The notes under the pieces were generated by a model. The model worked only from the letters and a program-made list of their open reading frames with translations. It was not told where the DNA came from and ran no database searches. Below, one piece after another: positions 34,235 through 40,426 of a DNA stretch of 40,426 nucleotides; position 1 is the first letter of the stretch, and every line of letters begins with the position of its first letter. The stretch comes from an uncultured Clostridia bacterium (GTDB lineage: Bacteria; Bacillota; Clostridia; Christensenellales; Aristaeellaceae). The stretch is taken from the NCBI GenBank assembly GCA_934615235.1, contig CAKTTL010000016.1, forward strand, positions 1 to 40,426. The letters run 5' to 3'. The position numbers and the translations under genes are program-made.

Positions 34235-34813
34235 ATGAATCTTTCCGGAAAAACGATCGGCTTTGCGCTGACCGGTTCCTTCTGTACATTCGCGCGCGTG
34301 TTCCCGCAGGCGGAAGCGCTCGTGCGGGCGGGCGCGCGGGTGATTCCCGTGCTGTCGTTCAACGCCTGGGCGCTGGATACGCGTTTTTTCAAGGCTGAAC
34401 AGGTGCGCGCGCGCCTGCGCGAAATTACGGGAGAGGAGCCGCTGCACACGCTCGAAGCCGTCGAGCCGTTCGGGCCGAAGAAGGCGCTCGATCTGCTTGT
34501 GATCGCGCCCTGCACCGGCAACACGCTGGCGAAGCTTGCGGCCGGCATCGCCGATACCCCGGTGACGCTTGCGGCCAAATCGCACCTGCGCAATGAGCGG
34601 CCGATTTTGATTGCCGTTTCCACGAACGATGCGCTTGCCGCCGCGGCCAAGAATATCGGCGCGCTCAGCGCGGCGAGACACTATTATTTCGTACCGTACG
34701 GGCAGGACGCGCCGGACGGGAAGCCCCGCTCGCTGGTTGCGCACTTTGATAAAATCCCCGAATGCGCGTGCGCCGCGCTGGCAGGTGTGCAGACGCAGCC
34801 GATGCTGGTGTGA
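34235..34813 (+). CDS. dpaB: Dipicolinate synthase subunit B (flavoprotein)
   Basis: This 192-residue flavoprotein-fold protein has GFALTGSFCTFARVFPQAEAL at the N-terminus and VIAPCTGNTLAKLAAGIADTPV in the flavin-binding region, typical of SpoVFB. The ATG at 34235 is preceded by GGAG at 9 bases; an in-frame ATG 30 bases earlier would overlap dpaA. It forms the oxidising partner of DpaA. No U-tract terminator follows on the plus strand; the hairpin downstream is oriented for the opposite gene. Confidence 0.93.
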   Translation: MNLSGKTIGFALTGSFCTFARVFPQAEALVRAGARVIPVLSFNAWALDTRFFKAEQVRARLREITGEEPLHTLEAVEPFGPKKALDLLVIAPCTGNTLAKLAAGIADTPVTLAAKSHLRNERPILIAVSTNDALAAAAKNIGALSAARHYYFVPYGQDAPDGKPRSLVAHFDKIPECACAALAGVQTQPMLV

Positions 34814-34821
34814 GGGGACGT

Positions 34822-34870
34822 AAAAAAGGCGAGGGGAGGACTCTTTCGGGAGAAAGAGTCCTCCCCTCGC
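34822..34870 (-). terminator. Terminator of the CAP-domain gene (19-bp stem)
   Basis: A perfect 19-bp stem (34829-34847 with 34852-34870) is closed by a 4-base GGGA loop. On the minus strand it is followed by CC and six Ts. It therefore ends the leftward CAP-domain transcript; on the plus strand there is no U-tract after it. Confidence 0.85.
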
Positions 34871-34897
34871 GCTCCCTTCCGAGAAAGCCGTATGGGG

Positions 34898-35836
34898 TTA
34901 GCGGACGAACAGTTCCGTCACGTACGGGTAGCCGTTCGCGTCGTTTGCGACGCCCACGCCCACGGCTTTCCACTGCGAGCCGAGAATATTGCGCACATGG
35001 CTCTGCGAGCTCATCAGCGCGGCGTGCGCCTTTTCAACGCTGCCGTTGCGGGCGATGTTTTCGCCGACGGACGTATACGAATAGCCGAACTCGTCCAGCA
35101 TTTCGGACGCATGGCCGTAGGTCGGGGATTCGTGCGCGAAGTAACCGTTTTCGATCATATCCTCGCTCTTTTCGCGGGCGATGGCGGAAAGCTCCGCGTC
35201 CAGCGGCAGCGCGCTTACGCCGTTTGCGACGCGCTCGTCGTTGATCATTTGATACAGCGCGCTCTCTTGCGGGGAGACGGATTGTGCTGTATAATCAGTA
35301 GACGGACGCTGGCAGGCGGAAGTCTGACAGTCGTTTTCAGAGCCGAAGGAGAAAATGCAGTTTTCATCCTGCGTATAGGATTGCCTGGGGCAGCGGGTTC
35401 CGTCGCAGGCAGTGCTGCCGCAGGTGCCGCAGCTGGCAAGCGCGTAAACGCCGCCGGAGCAGGCGTTATTCTTTGCGGCGCCCTGCGCCGCAGAGCATGA
35501 ACCGGACGTTGCGTTCGAAGGCTGGCCCCAGCTGAAGCCGCCGCACGAGGAAGACCCCTGCGAGGCTGAGGCGCTCGGGCAGGAGGACACGCCGGTATCC
35601 CAGCGCAGGCCGCCCGCGCTCTGGCATGTGCCGGAGGAGGAGCCGGAGCCTGAAGCGGCGCTTGCGCCGCAGGAAGAAGCGTCGTATGCGCTGGCGGCCG
35701 TCCAGCCGCCGGAGGAAGCAACGTATTCATCCCAGGTGATCATCGGGCAGGTCGGTACGTCGCTTGCAAGCGCGCTACATGCGAGACACAACAGCGCCGA
35801 AGTCAGCGCGAGAACGCGGAGTAGTTGCTTTTTCAT
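34898..35836 (-). CDS. Exported CAP-domain (SCP-like) protein with a cysteine-rich linker
   Basis: This 312-residue protein has a signal peptide cleaved near ALAS (residue 24). Residues about 25-180 are rich in serine, glycine and alanine and contain 14 cysteines. The CAP domain occupies about 188-312, with MIENGYFAHESP, VGENIA and SHVRNILGSQWKAVGVGV, and no cysteine. An AAAGGAGGG site precedes the ATG. CAP proteins of this type (YkwD-like) are linked to spores or cell envelope in Clostridia, and dpaAB lies next to it, so a spore-coat or envelope role is possible. The cysteine region suggests disulfide cross-linking. Confidence 0.88.
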   Translation of the reverse strand: MKKQLLRVLALTSALLCLACSALASDVPTCPMITWDEYVASSGGWTAASAYDASSCGASAASGSGSSSGTCQSAGGLRWDTGVSSCPSASASQGSSSCGGFSWGQPSNATSGSCSAAQGAAKNNACSGGVYALASCGTCGSTACDGTRCPRQSYTQDENCIFSFGSENDCQTSACQRPSTDYTAQSVSPQESALYQMINDERVANGVSALPLDAELSAIAREKSEDMIENGYFAHESPTYGHASEMLDEFGYSYTSVGENIARNGSVEKAHAALMSSQSHVRNILGSQWKAVGVGVANDANGYPYVTELFVR

Positions 35837-35880
35837 CGTATCCCTCCTTTGTGCTTCCAGTATTTCCGGAAGTTGTCACG

Positions 35881-35909
35881 ATTGTAATAATTTCGCAATT
35901 ATTGCGCAA
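35881..35909 (-). promoter_or_regulatory. Promoter of the CAP-domain gene with dyad in the spacer
   Basis: On the minus strand TTGCGC (35904-35909), a 17-bp spacer and TACAAT (35881-35886) form a fair sigma-A promoter. The spacer contains the dyad AATAATT-TCGC-AATTATT (35886-35903), which could be an operator. Confidence 0.45.
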
Positions 35910-35966
35910 CAAATTTGCCAGTAAATTTCCATGGTAAATGCTGGAAGCGCGAGGAAAGAGGTTCAA

Positions 35967-36683
35967 GTGAAGGTTTTCGCCATCAGCGATCTGCATTTGT
36001 CGGGCGGGCTGCAAAAGCCGATGGACGTGTTCGGGCCGCACTGGCGCGATCATTTTGCGCGCATCAGCGAGGACTGGCGCGCGCGCGTCTCGCCGGAGGA
36101 CCTCGTGCTGCTTCCGGGCGACTTTTGCTGGGCGATGCAGCTTTCACAGGCGATGGACGATCTGCGCGCTGTGGCGGCGCTTCCGGGGACGAAGGTGATG
36201 CTGCGCGGCAATCATGATTTCTGGTGGAGCTCCATTTCGCGCGTGCGCGCGGCGCTTCCGGACGGCATGCTGGCGCTGCAGAACGACGCAATCGTCACCG
36301 AACGCGCCGTATTATGCGGTACGCGCGGCTGGCTTTGTCCGGGGGATTCCGCGCTGAGCGCGGACGATTTGCGCGTGTATCAGCGCGAAGTGGCGCGGCT
36401 GCAGCTCTCGCTCGAATGCGCGGAAAAAAAGCGCGCTGAGGCGCGCGCGCGCGGAGTGGAGCTGCCGCTGCTTGCGATGCTGCATTTTCCCGCGTTTTGC
36501 GATGCGGAAATTCCGTCCGGTTTTACGGAATTGCTCGAGGCGCACGAGGTGCCGCTGTGCATCTACGGCCACCTGCACGGCCCGGGACTTGCGACGGCGT
36601 ATAACGGGAAACTGCGCGGGGTGGAGTATAAGCTCGTCAGCTGCGACGGGCTGGGGTTCAAATTGACGGAACTTATGGGATGA
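35967..36683 (+). CDS. Metallophosphoesterase (calcineurin-like)
   Basis: This protein has 238 residues from a GTG at 35967 behind GAGG; earlier in-frame starts run into the divergent promoter region. All metal-ligand motifs are present in order: SDLHLSGG, LLPGDFCW, RGNHDFWW, MLHFPAF and YGHLHG. It should hydrolyse a phosphate mono- or diester in the cytoplasm; the substrate is unknown. A basic coiled-coil-like insertion (ECAEKKRAEARARG) lies before the fourth motif. It stands alone between two terminators. Confidence 0.9.
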   Translation: MKVFAISDLHLSGGLQKPMDVFGPHWRDHFARISEDWRARVSPEDLVLLPGDFCWAMQLSQAMDDLRAVAALPGTKVMLRGNHDFWWSSISRVRAALPDGMLALQNDAIVTERAVLCGTRGWLCPGDSALSADDLRVYQREVARLQLSLECAEKKRAEARARGVELPLLAMLHFPAFCDAEIPSGFTELLEAHEVPLCIYGHLHGPGLATAYNGKLRGVEYKLVSCDGLGFKLTELMG

Positions 36684-36726
36684 AAAAAACGAGGGGGAGA
36701 CGCTGCGGCGTCTCCCCCTCGCGGTT
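36684..36726. terminator. Bidirectional terminator between metallophosphoesterase and lacI-type genes
   Basis: A 14-bp stem (36690-36703 with 36708-36721) has a 4-base loop, seven As to its left and CGGTTTTAT-like sequence to its right. It can end the rightward metallophosphoesterase transcript and the leftward repressor transcript. The arms share the CGAGGGG...CCCCTCGCG pattern with the terminator at 34822-34870. Confidence 0.85.
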
Positions 36727-36737
36727 TTATGCGACGT

Positions 36738-37757
36738 TCAGGATTGCTCCGCCAGCGCGCCCCTGTAGAGGATTTTTGTGGAGAAATACGTCGTTTCATG
36801 CGGCGCGAGCGGGAAGTCAACGCGATAGATCAGCTGGCGCGCAAGGCGCTTTCCGAGGGCGGACGTATCTACGTCGACGGTCGTAATCTGTTCGGCGACG
36901 TTGGCGTATTCCGCGTTGTTATCGAAACCGGTCAGTACGGGCGCGTTTTCGGGAGCGATACCGCGCTCGGTCAGGTAACGCTGAATGTAATGCGCGATGA
37001 AGTCGCTCGGACAGACGAACGCGTCCGGCAGCGGGGAGAGGCCGTCGAGGAAACGGCTGATTTCCTCGTAGTGACTGCGCAGGCCGATCGCGCCGGTCAT
37101 GCAAAGCGAAGGGTCGGCTTTGAGTCCATACGCGCTGTGCGCGTCCAGAAAACCGTTGTAGCGATCCATGTTCGTCTGCGCGTAGTCGACGTCGCCGATA
37201 AAACCGAGACGGCGCAAGCCGCGCTCCAGCAGGCGCGACGTGATTTCGCGCACGCGCGAGCGTCCCTCGATGATGAGCAGATCGCCATGAAGCCGGCTCG
37301 GGGGGAGCGCGGGGATCGTATCGAGAAAGACCTTCGGTAGCGGGCTTTGCGTCAGCTTGCCGAGCAGGCCCTGATCGTAAACGTTCAGCACGATGAAGCC
37401 GTCTACAGCGTCCGCGTCGAGCGAGGAGGGCAGCTCGTAACCCGGGCGGTACGTGGTCGGCATGTAAGTATACATCATGTTAATGCCGCCGAGCGCCAGC
37501 TCCTTGGCCACGTGGTGGATGATCTGCATCCAGAAGGTGGAGGATTCGGGACGCGAGACGACGACGGAAAACGTATGCTGCGATTTGGGGCGCGCGCCGA
37601 CGCGTTCCGTTTGCAGGTAGCCGGTTTCTTCCGCCTTGTCCAGCACCTGCTGGCGCAATTTGTCGGAAATGCCCGGGCGATTGTTCAGCGCTTTCCAGAC
37701 GGTGATGCGTGAAACGCCCAGCGCGTCGGCGATATCCTGCATGGTGATCTTCGGCAT
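36738..37757 (-). CDS. LacI-family transcriptional repressor
   Basis: This 339-residue regulator has an N-terminal LacI helix-turn-helix (TMQDIADALGVSRITVWKAL, hinge near residue 55). A periplasmic-binding-protein-like sugar domain follows, with VDGFIVLNV, RLGFIGDVDYAQT and DAFVCPSDFIAHY. It has an AAAAGGAG site. It is divergent from a sugar ABC transporter operon and very probably represses it, and perhaps itself, until the sugar is present. Candidate operators lie at 37833-37846 and 37941-37961. Confidence 0.93.
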   Translation of the reverse strand: MPKITMQDIADALGVSRITVWKALNNRPGISDKLRQQVLDKAEETGYLQTERVGARPKSQHTFSVVVSRPESSTFWMQIIHHVAKELALGGINMMYTYMPTTYRPGYELPSSLDADAVDGFIVLNVYDQGLLGKLTQSPLPKVFLDTIPALPPSRLHGDLLIIEGRSRVREITSRLLERGLRRLGFIGDVDYAQTNMDRYNGFLDAHSAYGLKADPSLCMTGAIGLRSHYEEISRFLDGLSPLPDAFVCPSDFIAHYIQRYLTERGIAPENAPVLTGFDNNAEYANVAEQITTVDVDTSALGKRLARQLIYRVDFPLAPHETTYFSTKILYRGALAEQS

Positions 37758-37795
37758 GTCGAGTGCTCCTTTTCGAGAATTAAAAGGTCTCTATC

Positions 37796-37824
37796 AGCAT
37801 ACTATTTTTAAGTAAAAAAGTCAA
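37796..37824 (-). promoter_or_regulatory. Promoter of the lacI-type gene
   Basis: On the minus strand TTGACT (37819-37824), a 17-bp spacer and TATGCT (37796-37801) form a strong sigma-A promoter about 40 bases from the start codon. Confidence 0.75.
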
Positions 37825-37832
37825 CAACGAAA

Positions 37833-37846
37833 TTAACATTGTTAAC
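37833..37846. promoter_or_regulatory. Operator-like dyad TTAACATTGTTAAC
   Basis: TTAAC and GTTAA are perfect inverted arms around ATT, just upstream of the lacI-type -35. The 11-base core AACATTGTTAA occurs again at 37941-37951. Confidence 0.55.
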
Positions 37847-37904
37847 AAAACGCGTTGCGCAGATGATTTGAATGAAAAAATTCCACTTAAAATCGACGTA
37901 ACTA

Positions 37905-37933
37905 TTGACATATGAAGCACGGCATGATAACAT
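37905..37933 (+). promoter_or_regulatory. Promoter of the right-hand sugar transporter operon
   Basis: A perfect TTGACA (37905-37910), a 17-bp spacer and TGA-TAACAT (-10 at 37928-37933, extended) precede the first permease gene. The predicted transcript start is near 37940, immediately before the second operator-like site. Confidence 0.7.
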
Positions 37934-37940
37934 ACAGATA

Positions 37941-37961
37941 AACATTGTTAATTTTGTTAAC
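37941..37961. promoter_or_regulatory. Second operator-like site overlapping the transporter transcript start
   Basis: AACATTGTTAA is repeated from the first site, followed by TTTTGTTAAC, giving a further TTGTTAA half-site. A repressor bound here would block initiation of the transporter operon. The two site centres are about 106 bp apart, close to ten helical turns. Confidence 0.55.
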
Positions 37962-37975
37962 AGGGAGGAAGGCCC

Positions 37976-38953
37976 ATGAAGCGGAGTGCCGAGCTTACGG
38001 CGGTGCAAAGCGCGAAGCCGCGCAAAAAGAAAAAATGGACGAGAGAAGACGTGGAGCTCAGCCTGCTGGGTTTTCCGACGTTTATCTGGTATGTGCTCTT
38101 CAGTTATCTGCCGATGTTCGGCATTCTGATTGCCTTCAAGCAGTACAAGGTTTTCCCGAGACAGAGCTTCCTTTACAACCTGATTCACAGCGAGTTCGTC
38201 GGGTTTAAGAATTTCAAGTTCTTCATCAACAACAACTCATTTTCCGTGCTTCTGCGCAACACGCTTTGCTATAATATCGTTTTTATCATCCTGGGCATCG
38301 TCATTCCCGTAACGCTGGCGCTGATGATCAACGAGCTGTATTCCAAGCGCAAATCGAAGGTCTATCAGACGATGATGTTCTTCCCGCACTTCCTTTCGTG
38401 GGTCGTCGTGAGCTACTTCGTCTTTGCTTTTCTCAATTCCGACTACGGTCTGCTCAACAAGCTCGTCAAGGCCTTTGGCGGACAGCCGCACCGCTGGTAT
38501 TCGGAAGCCAGGTACTGGCCCTTCTTCTTCGTGATCCTCAAGGTCTGGAAGGGCACGGGTTACAGCATGGTCGTGTATCTGGCCAGCATCACCGGCATCG
38601 ACGCTTCGCTTTACGAGGCCGCGATGCTTGACGGCGCGAGCAAGTGGCAGCAGGCGAAATACGTCACGATGCCGATGCTCAAGACGATTATCATAATGAT
38701 GTTCATCCTCTCGGTGGGCGGCATCTTCGCTTCCGACTTCGGTCTGTTTTATCAGGTCACGCAGGGCGTGCCCAATTCGCTGCATAAAGTGGCTTCCACG
38801 TTCGACACATACGTGTATGCCGCGCTGCAGGGGAACGCGCCCATTGGCAAAACCGCGGCCGTTTCGACGTTTCAGTCGGTGGCCTGCTGCATTACGATCC
38901 TGCTGGCCAACTTTATCGTCTCCAAGGTGGACGAAGACAGCGCGATTTTCTAA
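37976..38953 (+). CDS. Carbohydrate ABC transporter permease, LplB type
   Basis: This 325-residue permease has a basic N-terminal tail (KPRKKKKW) and six membrane segments starting at FIWYVLFSYLPMFGI. The EAA loop EAAMLDGASKWQQAKYVTMP is present, and the ending DEDSAIF is typical. GGGAGG lies 7 bases before the ATG. It is the first gene of the LacI-controlled operon and pairs with the next permease. It resembles the permease at 7898-8848 in layout but the two are clearly different proteins for different transporters. Confidence 0.94.
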   Translation: MKRSAELTAVQSAKPRKKKKWTREDVELSLLGFPTFIWYVLFSYLPMFGILIAFKQYKVFPRQSFLYNLIHSEFVGFKNFKFFINNNSFSVLLRNTLCYNIVFIILGIVIPVTLALMINELYSKRKSKVYQTMMFFPHFLSWVVVSYFVFAFLNSDYGLLNKLVKAFGGQPHRWYSEARYWPFFFVILKVWKGTGYSMVVYLASITGIDASLYEAAMLDGASKWQQAKYVTMPMLKTIIIMMFILSVGGIFASDFGLFYQVTQGVPNSLHKVASTFDTYVYAALQGNAPIGKTAAVSTFQSVACCITILLANFIVSKVDEDSAIF

Positions 38954-38970
38954 AGAGAGGAGAGCCGAAA

Positions 38971-39882
38971 ATGAAAGCAAAATCCGATTTGCAGATGAAC
39001 CGGATCAAGCCCGGCACGAACGCTGTGTTCAATCTGGTGTTTGCGCTGCTGGCGGCGGCGGCCATCCTGCCCGTCGTGTTCGTGTTCATGATTTCCATCT
39101 CCTCGGAGGAATCGATCCGTCAGGTGGGGTATTCTTTCCTTCCAGTTGAGTTTTCCAACAAGGCGTACCTTTTCCTGTGGAACGAGCGGGGGACGATTTT
39201 TAACGCGCTGCTGATTTCCGTCCTCGTAACCTGCCTGGGCATGGCGCTGGGCATTCTGCTCACCACGACGATGGGCTATTCGCTTTCCCGCCCGGAGTTC
39301 AAGCTCAAGCAGTTTTACACGTGGGTTATCTTTATCCCCATGCTTTTTTCGGGCGGCCTCGTGGCCAGCTATGTGGTCAACGCGAATATTCTCGGCCTGC
39401 GCAACACGCTCTGGGTGCTGATTTTACCGCTTGCGGTTTCGTCCTATAATATTGTTATCTGCAAGACGTTTTTCAAGAGCACCATTCCGGACGGCATCAT
39501 CGAATCCGCGAAAATTGACGGCGCGACGCAGCTGCGGACGTTTGTGAGTATCGTCGTGCCGATTTCGAAGCCCCTTTTCGCGACGATCGCGCTGTTCCTC
39601 TGCTTTGGATACTGGAACGACTGGTTCCTGTCCTCGCTGTATATCAGCAACAGCAGGCTCGTCTCTCTCCAGGCGCTGCTCAATAATATCATGCGGTCCC
39701 TGGAATATATGGCCAACAACCCTACCGCGGGCGTTTCTCTGCAGCAGTACAAGGCGCAGATGCCCAGCGAATCGGTGCGCATGGCCATTGCAATCGTGAT
39801 CGTAATCCCCATCGCCTGCGCTTATCCGTTCTTCCAGAAATATTTTATTTCCGGTTTGACGATCGGCGCGGTGAAGGGGTAA
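38971..39882 (+). CDS. Carbohydrate ABC transporter permease, YtcP/LplC type
   Basis: This 303-residue protein has six membrane segments, the EAA loop ESAKIDGATQLRTFVSIVVP and the family ending TIGAVKG. An AGAGGAGAG site precedes the ATG. It begins 17 bases after the first permease gene. The ATPase is again missing from the operon, so a shared ATPase encoded elsewhere must power this transporter and the one at the left of the window. Confidence 0.94.
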   Translation: MKAKSDLQMNRIKPGTNAVFNLVFALLAAAAILPVVFVFMISISSEESIRQVGYSFLPVEFSNKAYLFLWNERGTIFNALLISVLVTCLGMALGILLTTTMGYSLSRPEFKLKQFYTWVIFIPMLFSGGLVASYVVNANILGLRNTLWVLILPLAVSSYNIVICKTFFKSTIPDGIIESAKIDGATQLRTFVSIVVPISKPLFATIALFLCFGYWNDWFLSSLYISNSRLVSLQALLNNIMRSLEYMANNPTAGVSLQQYKAQMPSESVRMAIAIVIVIPIACAYPFFQKYFISGLTIGAVKG

Positions 39883-39911
39883 CGAAAATAATTTTTTAAG
39901 GAGCGACCGGT

Positions 39912-40426
39912 ATGAAAAAAATCCTGTCCCTCATCCTCGCGCTGTGCATGGTTCTGTGCATGGCCAGCTTCGCCGCTGCCGACGAAGTGCCGACCCTCAA
40001 GATGATCACCCTGGGCAACGGCCAGCCGGACAACTACGACGCCTGGATCGAAAAGCTCAACCCCTACATCGAAGAAAAAATCGGCGCCAGGCTTGAAGTC
40101 GAGTGCATCGGCTGGGGCGACTGGGGCAGCCGCCGCAGCGTCATCATCAACTCCAACGAACCCTATGACATCATCTTCGGCGACGCGGGCAACCTGCGTG
40201 CGGATGTTGCCATCGGCGCCTATCTGGACATCACCGACCTGCTCGCGGACAACGCTCAGGGCCTGCTGGACCTGATCCCCGCCGGCTACTGGGACGCCTG
40301 CCGCGTGAACGGCCGCATCTACGGCGTGCCCACCTACAAGGATTCCTCCATCACGCAGTACTTCGTGTGGGATACCGAAGTGCTCAAGGAGCTGGGCCTG
40401 GAAGAAGCCGCTAAGAATTGCCACAC
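39912..40426 (+). CDS. Extracellular solute-binding protein, 3' end outside window
   Basis: The first 171 residues are present, and the frame is open to the window edge. The signal peptide MKKILSLILALCMVLCM ends near AAA before DEVPTLKM. The mature start LKMITLGNGQPDNYDAW and IIFGDAGNLRADVAIGAYLDITDL are typical of LplA-type sugar-binding proteins. An AAGGAGCG site precedes the ATG. It is the third gene of the LacI-controlled transporter operon and defines what that operon imports. The left-hand binding protein is not closely similar over this region. Confidence 0.92.
   Translation, partial: MKKILSLILALCMVLCMASFAAADEVPTLKMITLGNGQPDNYDAWIEKLNPYIEEKIGARLEVECIGWGDWGSRRSVIINSNEPYDIIFGDAGNLRADVAIGAYLDITDLLADNAQGLLDLIPAGYWDACRVNGRIYGVPTYKDSSITQYFVWDTEVLKELGLEEAAKNCH

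Noticed and set aside
32233..34650. An 805-residue minus-strand open frame opposite feoB and dpaAB
   Set aside because: Low-complexity serine/arginine/alanine composition and complete overlap with conserved genes mark it as a shadow.
1..40426. Mobile elements, CRISPR arrays, defence genes, tRNA or rRNA genes
   Set aside because: I looked for transposase, integrase or nuclease motifs, regularly spaced repeats and cloverleaf patterns and found none I could support.

Overview
The window looks like a chromosomal segment of a GC-rich, spore-forming, probably gut-dwelling member of the Clostridia. Support for this: strong AAAGGAGG-type ribosome binding sites, a dipicolinate synthase gene pair (dpaAB, made only by endospore formers), YesM/YesN-type two-component regulation, and several Lpl-type carbohydrate ABC transporters with no outer-membrane (SusCD) functions. 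A Christensenellales-like placement is my inference from gene style, not something the sequence proves.

Region 1 (1-12.2 kb) is a glycan-uptake locus. A minus-strand operon runs permease, permease, solute-binding protein, a 1220-residue heparinase/lyase-like protein, and a clan GH-D (GH36/GH31-like) hydrolase cut by the left edge. A response regulator/histidine kinase pair is divergent from it. The shared intergenic region holds a tandem 15-bp direct repeat placed like an AraC-type activator site. Region 2 (12.2-19.4 kb) is a second glycan locus. Here a GH2 beta-mannosidase and a PocR-domain AraC regulator are divergent from an NDP-sugar nucleotidyltransferase, an N-acetylhexosamine 1-kinase and a GH123-like (DUF4091) protein. 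Together these suggest cytosolic release of GalNAc and its conversion back to a nucleotide sugar.

Region 3 (19.4-31.3 kb) is mostly housekeeping. It has a YkvI-like membrane protein, a MATE exporter, an AraC regulator, a divergent DUF255 thioredoxin-like protein, folC, rsmH next to rsmI (both methylate 16S C1402), a small exported protein, a phosphohexomutase and a membrane diguanylate cyclase. Region 4 (31.3-36.7 kb) has feoB, dpaA, dpaB, a cysteine-rich exported CAP-domain protein and a metallophosphoesterase. The feoB ribosome binding site and TTG start lie inside a strong terminator-like hairpin. Region 5 (36.7-40.4 kb) is a LacI repressor divergent from a third sugar ABC transporter, with two matching operator-like sites between them. 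The solute-binding gene is cut by the right edge.

None of the glycan-degrading enzymes carries an N-terminal signal peptide, while both solute-binding proteins do. The layout therefore fits import of oligosaccharides followed by intracellular breakdown. I saw no tRNA, rRNA, CRISPR array, transposase or phage gene.
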